DNA of 18,795 nt from an uncultured Phocaeicola sp. (GCA_948956705.1 CARCZS010000037.1:1-18795), one strand, 5' to 3'. Positions 7,359-15,274 are shown, counted from the stretch's first letter. The notes: generated from the sequence alone by a model not told the origin. Numbers and translations are program-made.

Positions 7359-9434
7359 TCATCGTCCCAGCCGCTTGGTATCGACATCGGTACGTTTCTT
7401 CTCTTTGTATCCGCCGAATTTATAGAGGAATGAAAATGTAAAGCTACGATTGTCCCAATTCATTTCTGTCCGGTTCCGTTGCTGCCCCCACGCCAGCCGG
7501 GTGGTCATATTCGATGTATTAAGAATATCATTTCCTTTCAATATCACCTTTGTCTTTCCATCCGGAGAAGCCCACTGAAGTGAAGTCGAAACATTACAAA
7601 TAGGACTTAAGTTATACACCCCTTGTATGGCACGTGATTGGTAAAAACCAGCCAACGTACCTATGATATTCGGTTTCTTCGATAAGATGAATGTGTTTGT
7701 GGTATTCAGAATGACGCTGAATTTATGCCGGTTGAATGCAATATCATGGAAATGGCTGTTCTTGTCATGAGAGAACAGGCCGAAAGCAAAAATGCGCCCG
7801 TTCCACCATGTACTCACTTTATAAGAAGCCATAGTCTGTATGGTCCATCTTTTCTGAAAATCATAATTCACAAACTGATTCACCTCCGCCAGACGGTCGG
7901 GCAATTGATAAGGGAGCTGCACAAAGTAATCGGGTGTGTAATTGTAATTCACCCCTATCATATATCTATTCTTATACAGATAATTCAAGTCGAGCGAATA
8001 ATTGGAACTTGGCTTCAGATCGGGATTTCCATGAGCCTCGGTATAGCTGTCCACATACTGTATAATAGGTTGCAACTGCCAGTAAGCGGGATATTTACGA
8101 TTACTGGTGAAAGACATTTGCAAGGTATGGCCATCTGCCGGAGTATAAGTTGTGTTTACAGTGGGATACAGCATCCAGCTATGGCGTTCCCCGGCATGAT
8201 AAAGCTCTGCGGCCAAGGAAATTTCGGCAGAGAACTTCTTCCCAAAACTATGTGAAGCGCCGGTGTACATATTCAGAGTATATTCTTTTCGAAGCAGTTT
8301 CTCGGAATTATCGGGAATCAAGGCTCCTGTTTCACCATCCCGATAGAACTGGTAGCTGTTATCATGTGTGGCAGTGTACTTTACACCATAATTTATCTCG
8401 GTTCCACCTTGCAAGGAATGAAGCTGGTTGGCATAGAATAACCAGCGGTTGATACGTTGGTTGCTGTCATAATTCAATGTCCGGCTGACATCCTGCATAT
8501 CTTTCTCCAGAAAGGTCTGTGACGGATTGGAGAAAAAAAGGAAATCCATTCCTGCCGAAAGGCCGAAAGAAGATTGATAATCGGCCGCCACATTATGTAA
8601 CTGGCGGTCACCGTCATCCGTTTTATCACTGTGGGCTGTTCCACGCATTTTTGTACAGTCCTGCCCATAGCGGTATTGTGTATTGTAAACCACACTCAAC
8701 AAGTTCTTCTTCCCGAAATCATAATCCGCCCCCAAGCGGAGGTTATGCCGGCCGCCATACCCTTTAGCCTCTGTTTTCAAATCCAACTCGTGTACGTCCC
8801 CCGCCATAGTGTGCCATGACTGTTTGTCCAATCCGAAAGTGGTATGTTTGAACCCGTATGAATACATCACATCCGCCGAAAAGCGCCGGGAAGTGTAGAG
8901 CAAATTTCCACGGCCTGCAATGTCTTCCCTGCGGGACTGTTCATACATAGCCGCCACTTCACCGGACCAAGAAGGCTTCTGCCCTATATTCGATTTTAGA
9001 ATAACATTCACCATGGCTCCACGAATGCGGTAACGTGCCGGAGCAGCATACATGATTTCCGCTTTCTCCAGACGACTGACAGGGGTATTCTGAAGCACGG
9101 ACTTCAAATCGTCCTTGTCCAGTGTACTTACTTTTCCATTTACTACCAAAGTAATACTGCGCCCCCCCAAAGTGAGATTGCCATCTTGTTCCACGATGCC
9201 GGGCAGTTCCTTTACCGCCTCGTAGGCGTTATTCACCGGAAGCCGCTCTACCATACGGGGTAAGTCATAGACCAGCTTTCCCCGCTCGGCCTTTACCACC
9301 GGACGCTCCCCTTTGACCAACACCTCCGGCAATTGTTGGAAAAGGCTGTCCATATAGGTATAATTCACATCATTCTGCGCTTGTGCCGCAAATGCCGACA
9401 AGCATAAACAAAAGATAATCACTGTCCTCATCAT
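7359..9434 (-). CDS. TonB-dependent-receptor-like outer membrane protein (plug plus OMP_b-brl_3 barrel)
   Basis: About 691 residues with a signal peptide ending AAQA. Next comes a plug-like domain of about 115 residues that includes LPEVLVKGERP, GRSITLVVNGK and YRIRGAMVNVILK. The rest is aromatic-rich beta strands typical of the outer-membrane beta-barrel family 3 (PF14905). It lacks the carboxypeptidase-regulatory N-domain, is far shorter than SusC (about 1000), and has no SusD neighbour. The ligand is unknown. The ATG at 9455 is likely too far upstream because it falls at or before the expected transcription start; the MM pair at 9434/9431 fits better and starts the signal peptide cleanly. 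It diverges from the kinase-regulator pair, which may control it. Confidence 0.82.
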   Translation of the reverse strand: MMRTVIIFCLCLSAFAAQAQNDVNYTYMDSLFQQLPEVLVKGERPVVKAERGKLVYDLPRMVERLPVNNAYEAVKELPGIVEQDGNLTLGGRSITLVVNGKVSTLDKDDLKSVLQNTPVSRLEKAEIMYAAPARYRIRGAMVNVILKSNIGQKPSWSGEVAAMYEQSRREDIAGRGNLLYTSRRFSADVMYSYGFKHTTFGLDKQSWHTMAGDVHELDLKTEAKGYGGRHNLRLGADYDFGKKNLLSVVYNTQYRYGQDCTKMRGTAHSDKTDDGDRQLHNVAADYQSSFGLSAGMDFLFFSNPSQTFLEKDMQDVSRTLNYDSNQRINRWLFYANQLHSLQGGTEINYGVKYTATHDNSYQFYRDGETGALIPDNSEKLLRKEYTLNMYTGASHSFGKKFSAEISLAAELYHAGERHSWMLYPTVNTTYTPADGHTLQMSFTSNRKYPAYWQLQPIIQYVDSYTEAHGNPDLKPSSNYSLDLNYLYKNRYMIGVNYNYTPDYFVQLPYQLPDRLAEVNQFVNYDFQKRWTIQTMASYKVSTWWNGRIFAFGLFSHDKNSHFHDIAFNRHKFSVILNTTNTFILSKKPNIIGTLAGFYQSRAIQGVYNLSPICNVSTSLQWASPDGKTKVILKGNDILNTSNMTTRLAWGQQRNRTEMNWDNRSFTFSFLYKFGGYKEKKRTDVDTKRLGR

Positions 9435-9456
9435 CGTTTTATTTTTAATGTCCATG

Positions 9457-9464
9457 CAAAGTAA
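9457..9464 (-). promoter_or_regulatory. Possible -7 box of the receptor gene
   Basis: Minus-strand TTACTTTG matches 7 of 8 positions of TAnnTTTG. Transcription would then start near 9452, past the 9455 ATG, which favours the 9434 start. No clear -33 box was found. Confidence 0.4.
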
Positions 9465-9551
9465 AGGTGAAAAATGTGCCGTATGTGTTACCGCCGGCTT
9501 ATGAAGTCTTATTTAGTGTTATCAAAAGAAAGAGAATACTTATTTTGTACC

Positions 9552-9559
9552 TATTTTTG
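9552..9559 (+). promoter_or_regulatory. -7 box of the kinase-regulator pair
   Basis: Perfect TATTTTTG ending seven bases before the ATG at 9567. If it is used, the mRNA is almost leaderless. No good -33 TTTG is present. The receptor and kinase promoters are back to back in about 130 bp. Confidence 0.45.
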
Positions 9560-9566
9560 CCAAACC

Positions 9567-11021
9567 ATGAAGATACCGTTTAAAGCCATAGCCGCATTGA
9601 TTATCCTTTCGCTGATAGGCGTCTTTGCCTATCAGGCATATTGGTTGACAGGATTATACACCTCGATGAAGAAGGATATGGACAATTGCCTGATAGAAAC
9701 ATTACAGGTGAGTGACTACAATGAAATGATGGAACGGTGCGACTCCGTGAAACGAAGCAACGAAACCATAAATGGCTATATCGAATCCAGTATCAATCTG
9801 GACAGCAGTGCTTTGATTACCAAAGTTATAGAAACCGAGCCTTTCAAACAGCAAAAAAGATTTGGTCTGGAAATCAATGAACCGGTATCTACTACCATCG
9901 ACAAAAACGGTACACTGGAACTGCTCACCAAATACTTCCAACGGGGTATCCACAGCCAGCTGGACCTTTTCACGGAAATCAACCTGCACACTTTCGACAG
10001 CCTTTTTACAAGGACACTTGCCATGCGCGGAATCATCTACCTGCCTCACCGCATCGAAATAGTGAATTTACGTCAAGACAGCACGGTCGTACAAGGACTC
10101 AGCTCACCTCAAAAATACAGGCCGGGCAAAGAAGCAGTGAGCTACTATTACAATTATGACTTGTACAACAAAATGGCATACCGGTTATGGGTGGAACCGA
10201 CAAATACCATCGTCTTGCAACAAATGAAGGGGATACTTTATACCTCTTTCTTTATCATTATTATATTGGGGGTATCATTCTGGTTTCTTATCCGTATCAT
10301 CTTAAGGCAGAAAAGTGTAGAAGAAATGAAAGAGGACTTCACGCATAACATTACTCACGAACTGAAAACTCCGATAGCCGTAGCCTACGCCGCCAACGAT
10401 GCATTACTGAACTTCAACGGAGCAGAAAACCTGACGAAACGACAGAACTATCTTCAGATTATCCAAACCCAGCTGAAACAGCTCAGCGGACTGGTGGAAC
10501 AGATCCTTTCCATGAGTATGGAGCAACGGAAGAACTTCCGTCTGAACTATGAACCTGTCGAACTGAGGCCTATGTTGGAAAATCTGATCAGCCAACATAG
10601 ATTGAAAGCTGATAAGCCGACTGAGTTCAAACTCATTATGGAAGAAAACATAACCCTACGTGCAGACCGCTTGCACCTGTATAACATGATCAGCAATCTG
10701 ATAGACAATGCTATAAAATATTCCGATGAAAAGGCATATATTTACATTTCTGCAATACGCTGCAACAATCCATACAACGGTGACCGTAACGCTTATGTAA
10801 TGCTAAAGATACAAGACAAAGGAATAGGTATTCCTGCCGACAGACAAAAACATCTGTTTGATAAGTTTTATCGGGTTCCGACCGGTAATCTGCATAATGT
10901 AAAAGGATATGGATTAGGACTTTATTATGTAAAAACAATGATAGAACAGCATAAAGGAACTGTTTCCGTGGAAAGCAGCACAGGAAAAGGCAGTACCTTT
11001 ACACTTAAAATTCCCGAATAA
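9567..11021 (+). CDS. Membrane sensor histidine kinase
   Basis: 484 residues from the ATG at 9567, chosen because MKIPFKAIAA leads directly into the first membrane segment (about 6-26); in-frame ATGs at 9474 and 9501 would add a Cys-rich tail ahead of it. A periplasmic sensor domain spans about 28-220 with no recognised fold, and the second membrane segment is about 224-246. HisKA follows with phospho-acceptor His264 in FTHNITHELKTP, then HATPase with N-box SNLIDNAIKYS (Asn377/Asn381), G1 DKGIGIP, F-box LFDKFYRVP and G2 GYGLGLYYV. All motifs are intact. The response regulator begins 4 bases after the stop. The signal sensed is unknown. Confidence 0.92.
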   Translation: MKIPFKAIAALIILSLIGVFAYQAYWLTGLYTSMKKDMDNCLIETLQVSDYNEMMERCDSVKRSNETINGYIESSINLDSSALITKVIETEPFKQQKRFGLEINEPVSTTIDKNGTLELLTKYFQRGIHSQLDLFTEINLHTFDSLFTRTLAMRGIIYLPHRIEIVNLRQDSTVVQGLSSPQKYRPGKEAVSYYYNYDLYNKMAYRLWVEPTNTIVLQQMKGILYTSFFIIIILGVSFWFLIRIILRQKSVEEMKEDFTHNITHELKTPIAVAYAANDALLNFNGAENLTKRQNYLQIIQTQLKQLSGLVEQILSMSMEQRKNFRLNYEPVELRPMLENLISQHRLKADKPTEFKLIMEENITLRADRLHLYNMISNLIDNAIKYSDEKAYIYISAIRCNNPYNGDRNAYVMLKIQDKGIGIPADRQKHLFDKFYRVPTGNLHNVKGYGLGLYYVKTMIEQHKGTVSVESSTGKGSTFTLKIPE

Positions 11022-11025
11022 GCAA

Positions 11026-11709
11026 ATGGAAAAGATACACGTTTTATTAGTAGAAGATGAACAGACTCTTGCCATGATTATCAAGGACACACTGGAAGAA
11101 CAGGATTTTATCATTACTACCGCCGGAGATGGTGAAGAAGGCTTAAGAAAGTTTTTCGAACAGAAACCGGACGTATTGGTAGCCGATGTCATGATGCCCC
11201 GTATGGATGGCTTTGAAATGGTACGCCGCATCCGCCAATCGGATAAAGCAACCCCGGTATTATTCCTCACCGCCCGGTCTGCCATCAATGATGTAGTAAA
11301 AGGATTTGAACTGGGAGCTAATGACTATCTGAAAAAACCATTCGGTATGCAGGAGCTTATTGTACGCCTCAAAGCCTTGATGCACAAAGCTTTTGTGGAA
11401 AAAGAAATAACCAATACCTACACCATCGGAGGATATCAGTTCAACTCCGTCACCCAACAACTGGATTTTGCAGGGAACATACAAGAACTCTCCCACCGGG
11501 AATCGGAAATCCTAAAACGCCTGTGTGAGAACCGGAATGAAGTGGTGAACAGCCAAAGCATCTTGTTGGAGCTATGGGGAGATGACAGCTTCTTCAATTC
11601 ACGCAGCCTGCATGTATTTATTACGAAATTACGCCATAAACTGTCCAAAGACCAAAGCATACGGATTGTGAATGTAAGGGGAATAGGTTACAAACTGATT
11701 ATAAACTAA
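11026..11709 (+). CDS. OmpR/PhoB-type response regulator
   Basis: 227 residues: receiver domain (1-120) with acidic pocket EDE (10-12), phospho-acceptor Asp54 in ADVMMPRMDG, Thr82 and Lys104 in KKPFG. A winged-helix output domain (about 130-227) follows, with the SRSLHVFITKLRHKL recognition helix and the RGIGYKL wing. It is the partner of the kinase 4 bases upstream. Targets are unknown; the divergent receptor gene is the nearest candidate. It does not look like RprY. Its stop overlaps the convergent methyltransferase stop by 4 bases. Confidence 0.94.
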   Translation: MEKIHVLLVEDEQTLAMIIKDTLEEQDFIITTAGDGEEGLRKFFEQKPDVLVADVMMPRMDGFEMVRRIRQSDKATPVLFLTARSAINDVVKGFELGANDYLKKPFGMQELIVRLKALMHKAFVEKEITNTYTIGGYQFNSVTQQLDFAGNIQELSHRESEILKRLCENRNEVVNSQSILLELWGDDSFFNSRSLHVFITKLRHKLSKDQSIRIVNVRGIGYKLIIN

Positions 11710-12890
11710 CACTTCTTCCCTCTAATCAAGACTTTCTGCCCGCCGGACAAGGTAGTGGCAAAGATATAATCATCTCCTCCCTCTTTCAGTTTCAAACGTT
11801 TGCGAAGTTCCGCAACCGATAATGGAAAGTTGCGGATCGTAATATTCGCCTTGTCCATATCCATCAAGAACGCTTTCAATTCCTTTTTTCCAAAACCCGA
11901 TACGGCCTCAACCCGGAAACGACGTCCCGGAAAATCCGGAACCAAAGAAACAGAGGTATATAAATGGCTGTTGAGGTGAAGTTTCGCCACAGGATAGGTT
12001 TGTGTGAGAGAACGAAAAGCACCGGCTTTCAATATAGCGGCATTCGGTTCATACAAATAAGTTCCGACTTCATCGGCCAAAAGACAGGGCGATGTTTTTT
12101 CCCGCTTCAAGGTAAAGGTGTAATGCCGGCTCTCCCCGTTGCCTACAATATGTTCGCAATGGATGCTTACCTCCGATGAAACGGACTCTTTTTGCAGTAT
12201 CAGCAATAACTCCTTGCACTCGTTATTCACAGCGACAATGTGTACCGCACGAACTGTTTTCAACTCGTTCAATGCCAATGACAGATCCAGCATAGGCGAT
12301 AATTTCACCATCACTTTCTTTGCCTTATCAACCAGCAAAGGCTCCAAAACAGTAACATCCGGCTCGCAATCAGAGATGGCAACCGTCTTTCCACCGTGTC
12401 CGTCTCTTCTGGCAGGGTCTAAAAACAAGCAATCTACCGGAAGCATTTCCTGCAAATAGGATACCCCGTCCCGGTTGTGTATCCGAATGTGCCCCAACCC
12501 CAACAAAGGGAAATTATGCAAAGCCAGCTCACAAAGTCCTGACTGCCTTTCCACATAATCAGCCTGCTTGAAATTCCGGGAGATAAAGCTGCAATCAATA
12601 CCGAAACCTCCGGTTAAATCGGCAAAAGTATCGCCTTCCAACAAAGAGGCCTTATACAAAGCAGTTGCTTCGGAAGAACATTGCTCCATAGACAAATGAG
12701 GGGGATACCATAATGCAGAAACCGGATACCATGAAGGTATCTTGCGGGCCGCCACCTGCCGTCCGGCAATTTGTGTGACAGCTGCCGCCATGTCTACATC
12801 GGGATATTTCTTACTTTGCAAAGCAAGTGTACGCGTATCGTCCTCTCTGTGTTCTTCGATGAAATGGAGTGTTTTTGTTGATATTTCCAT
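11706..12890 (-). CDS. THUMP-like domain class I methyltransferase
   Basis: 394 residues. Residues about 85-165 form a Rossmann SAM-binding core: motif I ADLTGGFGID (90-99), an acidic VER at about 112-115, and LFLDPARRDGHG (155-166), which resembles the motif IV region of nucleic-acid methyltransferases. The C-terminal part matches the THUMP-like domain seen in Bacteroidetes proteins of this size. RNA methylation is likely but the target is unknown. The gene starts 3 bases after the VanX-like gene stop, so it is the last gene of the leftward operon. Cytoplasmic. Confidence 0.85.
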   Translation of the reverse strand: MEISTKTLHFIEEHREDDTRTLALQSKKYPDVDMAAAVTQIAGRQVAARKIPSWYPVSALWYPPHLSMEQCSSEATALYKASLLEGDTFADLTGGFGIDCSFISRNFKQADYVERQSGLCELALHNFPLLGLGHIRIHNRDGVSYLQEMLPVDCLFLDPARRDGHGGKTVAISDCEPDVTVLEPLLVDKAKKVMVKLSPMLDLSLALNELKTVRAVHIVAVNNECKELLLILQKESVSSEVSIHCEHIVGNGESRHYTFTLKREKTSPCLLADEVGTYLYEPNAAILKAGAFRSLTQTYPVAKLHLNSHLYTSVSLVPDFPGRRFRVEAVSGFGKKELKAFLMDMDKANITIRNFPLSVAELRKRLKLKEGGDDYIFATTLSGGQKVLIRGKKC

Positions 12891-12893
12891 CCT

Positions 12894-13559
12894 TTATCTA
12901 ATTACTTTATAGTTCCGTTTTGCCTCTTCACGACTGCGGAAGTTGAAATGCCACCACTCACTGCGCAAAGGTTTATAACCCGCATCCGTCATGACCCGGC
13001 GCAGCAGCAAACGGTTTTTCCGTTCCTGCGCTGTAATGATTCCCTGCTGTACCATTGCCGCCTCGGTATCTATGTGTGCTTCCTTGCCCAAATGATCCAC
13101 CTTGGTCCCCATAGGCAAAGGATTTCCTTTTTCATCTGCAATACTCACATCCACCGCCAAACCATAATTATGCAACCCTCCTCCCCGGGCCGGATTGGAT
13201 ACATATATATTTTGGGAAGTACCTTTTACCACATTCCACATTTTCTGCTGCACGGACATGGGACGGGCGGCATCATAAATAATCAGAGAATAACCGGGAT
13301 ACAACTCTTTCAACCGCTTTTGCGCTTGCAACAAGGCTTTGGCAGCCTCGGGATGAAGATAGGCCTCCTGCAAATCCTCATAAAGGACTTTCCCGGTAAA
13401 ATTGTCGGCACGGGTATACATCAAATCTATTTTCAATGTCGGGTCCATCCGGCCTACATTCACCAATCCCAAAGAATCAAGATAATGCTCCATCCTGCTT
13501 TGCGAGAAAGCGGGACAGAGCATTATCAGCAATGATATAAAAATAAAAACAGACTTCAT
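12894..13559 (-). CDS. Exported VanX-like D-alanyl-D-alanine dipeptidase (M15D)
   Basis: 221 residues with a signal peptide (cleavage about AFS-QS, residue 19). Residues 20-221 are a VanX/DdpX domain with the complete catalytic set: Arg99 in YDAARP, His130 and Asp137 in GLHNYGLAVD, Glu201 and His204 in EWWH. The family hydrolyses D-Ala-D-Ala. VanX itself is cytoplasmic, while this one should be periplasmic or lipid-layer associated, so a role in peptidoglycan turnover or D-Ala salvage is more likely than vancomycin resistance; no other van gene is near. It lies 23 bases after the MarR gene and 3 before the methyltransferase gene. Confidence 0.9.
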   Translation of the reverse strand: MKSVFIFISLLIMLCPAFSQSRMEHYLDSLGLVNVGRMDPTLKIDLMYTRADNFTGKVLYEDLQEAYLHPEAAKALLQAQKRLKELYPGYSLIIYDAARPMSVQQKMWNVVKGTSQNIYVSNPARGGGLHNYGLAVDVSIADEKGNPLPMGTKVDHLGKEAHIDTEAAMVQQGIITAQERKNRLLLRRVMTDAGYKPLRSEWWHFNFRSREEAKRNYKVIR

Positions 13560-13582
13560 CTACAGCGGTATCTTTCTTACTA

Positions 13583-13930
13583 TTATAATACAGACCTCAG
13601 TAACTCAGGAATCTCAATATTACAGCATTCCATCTCCTTCAGTATTTTCTTTCCTTCCGCCGTAAGCGAGAAATACATCTGGCGTTTGTCACAATCTCCC
13701 AAATTACGCTCTATATAGCCTTTATCCTCTACAGATCTGATAACCTTAGAAGTATTCGAATTAGAAAGCCCCAATTGCTCTGCTATCTCTCCCGAGGACA
13801 GGCGTTTCTTTCTGGAGAGACAGCACAGCAACATTCCTTCGTTCAGACAAAGGTGGTGCGCCTTTTCAAACCGTGTTTCAAATTCTGCAATAGCGCGATA
13901 GAGATCTCTTATTTTACATAAAGTTTCCAT
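13583..13930 (-). CDS. MarR family transcriptional regulator
   Basis: 115 residues, short for MarR (usually 135-150). The winged helix is clear: LSSGEIAEQLGLSNSNTSKVIRSVEDKGYIERN as helices 3-4 (about 44-77), then the DCDKRQMYFSLTAEGKKIL wing (79-97). It has seven cysteines (5, 28, 36, 37, 80, 102, 103), a high number that would permit thiol-based redox sensing as in OhrR-type members. Its position behind a thioredoxin gene supports that inference. Likely targets are the two TTTCCTNAGGAAA palindromes around the operon promoter at 14720-14784. It may also have its own promoter at 13959-13966. Confidence 0.9.
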   Translation of the reverse strand: METLCKIRDLYRAIAEFETRFEKAHHLCLNEGMLLCCLSRKKRLSSGEIAEQLGLSNSNTSKVIRSVEDKGYIERNLGDCDKRQMYFSLTAEGKKILKEMECCNIEIPELLRSVL

Positions 13931-13958
13931 ATTGCTCTTTCTTCTTGATGCTATTGCA

Positions 13959-13966
13959 CAAAAGTA
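13959..13966 (-). promoter_or_regulatory. Possible internal -7 box for the MarR gene
   Basis: Minus-strand TACTTTTG fits TAnnTTTG exactly, 28 bases before the MarR start and next to the thioredoxin stop. No -33 TTTG at the right distance, so it may be chance. Confidence 0.35.
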
Positions 13967-13967
13967 C

Positions 13968-14447
13968 TTATTTTTTCAATAAAAACTCATCAATAGCCTT
14001 TTTAAATGACGCTTTGGGCATAGCCCCCTGTGCCATCTCCGGCTTTCCTTCCATGGGGATGAACAGAATGGACGGAATACTCCGTATACCAAACGCGCCT
14101 GCCAGTTCCTGTTCTTTCTCCGTGTCCACTTTATAAATCACAATCTGGCCATCGTATTCTTTTGCCAATTCGTCCAAAATAGGAGCTACCATTTTGCAAG
14201 GACCACACCAGTCAGCATAGAAATCCACAATAGCCGGTTTGTCACCTTCATATTTCCACTCTTCCGGGTTTTTCTCGAAATTATATACTTTCGCCAAAAA
14301 TTCAGCTTTAGTCAAATGTATGACCTTTCCATTTCCTTCTGTTGCCATAGTTTCTTCTTTTACAGGGTTATTATTACTGCTTCCTCTGCCGCAAGCTGTT
14401 GTGGCAGCCAGCACAAGGGCTAAAAAAAATAAAATCGTTTTATTCAT
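13968..14447 (-). CDS. Lipoprotein thioredoxin
   Basis: 159 residues with a lipoprotein signal (ATTAC, Cys19), a short flexible linker (20-40), then a thioredoxin fold. The active site is WCGPCK (Cys81, Cys84) and the cis-proline is Pro125 in RSIPS. WCGPC indicates a reducing thioredoxin-type centre, here placed in the envelope. It resembles the periplasmic TrxP class described in Bacteroides, but I cannot confirm the subclass. It starts 2 bases after the DUF6132 gene stop and is followed by the MarR gene. A partner could be the CxxxxC loop of the DUF6132 protein. Confidence 0.93.
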   Translation of the reverse strand: MNKTILFFLALVLAATTACGRGSSNNNPVKEETMATEGNGKVIHLTKAEFLAKVYNFEKNPEEWKYEGDKPAIVDFYADWCGPCKMVAPILDELAKEYDGQIVIYKVDTEKEQELAGAFGIRSIPSILFIPMEGKPEMAQGAMPKASFKKAIDEFLLKK

Positions 14448-14449
14448 AC

Positions 14450-14680
14450 TTATTCCTCCTTCTTTATCTTTCTATGCTCCGGCATAAATGAACTGAGCAA
14501 CAATCCCCCCATTGCCGCCCCCCAAATGGAACTGTTGACAGGAGAAGAAGTGATAGGGCAAGTCCCAGTGGTGCAACCTACATACCGCCAATACAAATAT
14601 CCTCCTACCATTCCTGCCACAATACCAAGCAATGTCCATCCATACCTTTTTATAAACTCTTTTTTCATACTCTTCTTCAT
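14450..14680 (-). CDS. DUF6132 family small membrane protein
   Basis: 76 residues with two membrane segments (about 14-34 and 51-66). Between them is a loop containing VGCTTGTCPITSSP, with Cys36 and Cys41; this GCxxGxCPIT loop is the hallmark of DUF6132. The basic tails suggest both ends are cytoplasmic and the Cys loop faces the periplasm, where the lipoprotein thioredoxin would meet it. The function is unknown; redox or metal handling is an inference from the Cys loop and neighbours. It is the first gene of the operon, with a leader of about 55 nt. An alternative start is the ATG at 14668. Confidence 0.85.
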   Translation of the reverse strand: MKKSMKKEFIKRYGWTLLGIVAGMVGGYLYWRYVGCTTGTCPITSSPVNSSIWGAAMGGLLLSSFMPEHRKIKKEE

Positions 14681-14719
14681 AATTAAAACCGGACTCTGTT
14701 ATGTTATCTCCTTTAATTA

Positions 14720-14732
14720 TTTCCTCAGGAAA
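14720..14732. promoter_or_regulatory. Palindromic operator 1 (TTTCCTCAGGAAA)
   Basis: Perfect 13-bp palindrome just downstream of the -7 box, covering the expected start of transcription. It is identical to operator 2 except for the central base, and the centres are 52 bp apart (five helical turns). This is a probable MarR binding site. Confidence 0.7.
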
Positions 14733-14739
14733 CTTTTTC

Positions 14740-14771
14740 CAAATATATTCCATACTTTCCTATATAACAAA
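14740..14771 (-). promoter_or_regulatory. Promoter of the DUF6132-trx-marR operon
   Basis: On the minus strand, -33 TTTG (14771-14768), a 20-bp spacer and -7 TATATTTG (14747-14740) match the Bacteroides consensus perfectly. Operator 2 touches the -33 box and operator 1 lies just past the -7 box. A half-site TTTCCT (14756-14761) is inside the spacer. Confidence 0.85.
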
Positions 14772-14784
14772 TTTCCTTAGGAAA
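14772..14784. promoter_or_regulatory. Palindromic operator 2 (TTTCCTTAGGAAA)
   Basis: Perfect 13-bp palindrome directly abutting the -33 box of the operon promoter. Together with operator 1 it brackets the promoter. Another half-site, TTTCCTT, is at 14801-14807. Confidence 0.7.
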
Positions 14785-14872
14785 ATATTTAAATAATAAC
14801 TTTCCTTCACGATTCGGCACCTACATTTACACAATATTCAGCAACACAAAAGGTCAAATCATTATACAACAA

Positions 14873-15121
14873 CTATTTCCCGGCCCAAGACAGCACCACA
14901 GGACTCTCTACACGCACTCCGTATTCAGCCGCTTTTTCCAGTATATTCCTCGCCAACTCAGGCTTCTGATCATCACTAGCATAACGGAAATAGGCTTCCG
15001 CCGCCCGCACATGTGCCGCATCGGGCATCGGGAAAGCACGCTCTTCAGGAATTCCGAAATCAGAACTGCTCAGTTCTCTACGCTCTTCGGCATCCAACCG
15101 GTCTGATTCTACTGGTTTCAT
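14873..15121 (-). CDS. DUF6582-like small protein
   Basis: 82 residues, no signal peptide or membrane segment. The segment SSSDFGIPEERAFPMPDAAHVRAA, from about residue 18, matches the pattern of DUF6582, best known from phage and prophage-linked proteins, followed by a helix-rich C-terminus. The amino-acid composition and the conserved motif support a real gene despite its size. No promoter was found. It is on the same strand as the redox operon but separated from it by about 90 bp holding the operators. Function unknown. Confidence 0.75.
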   Translation of the reverse strand: MKPVESDRLDAEERRELSSSDFGIPEERAFPMPDAAHVRAAEAYFRYASDDQKPELARNILEKAAEYGVRVESPVVLSWAGK

Positions 15122-15266
15122 AAACTATAAGGTTTTAAAGTGAATAATCTTCATAAGAAAACAGAATGAATGGAATAAAGATGGCAGGAAAGTGTTAATC
15201 TATCACATTTTTCACGGATTACTTAAAATAAGAAAACTATTAATGCTGTTATTTCCAATGATTTAT

Positions 15267-15274
15267 TATTTTTG
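15267..15274 (+). promoter_or_regulatory. -7 box of the barrel-lipoprotein pair
   Basis: TATTTTTG fits TAnnTTTG exactly, 26 bases before the chosen ATG at 15301. No -33 TTTG seen. Confidence 0.5.

Noticed and set aside
7359..9434. SusC-type receptor of a polysaccharide utilisation locus
   Set aside because: About 690 residues, no CarboxypepD-like N-domain and no SusD gene nearby.
9567..11709. Identity as the RprX/RprY two-component system
   Set aside because: The regulator sequence does not resemble RprY as I recall it beyond general family motifs, so no symbol was given.
12894..13559. Vancomycin resistance vanX
   Set aside because: A signal peptide, no vanH/A/R/S genes, and a Gram-negative host make a resistance role unlikely.
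14526..14780. 84-codon plus-strand frame over the operon promoter
   Set aside because: It runs over the DUF6132 gene, both operators and a perfect promoter, so it is a chance frame.
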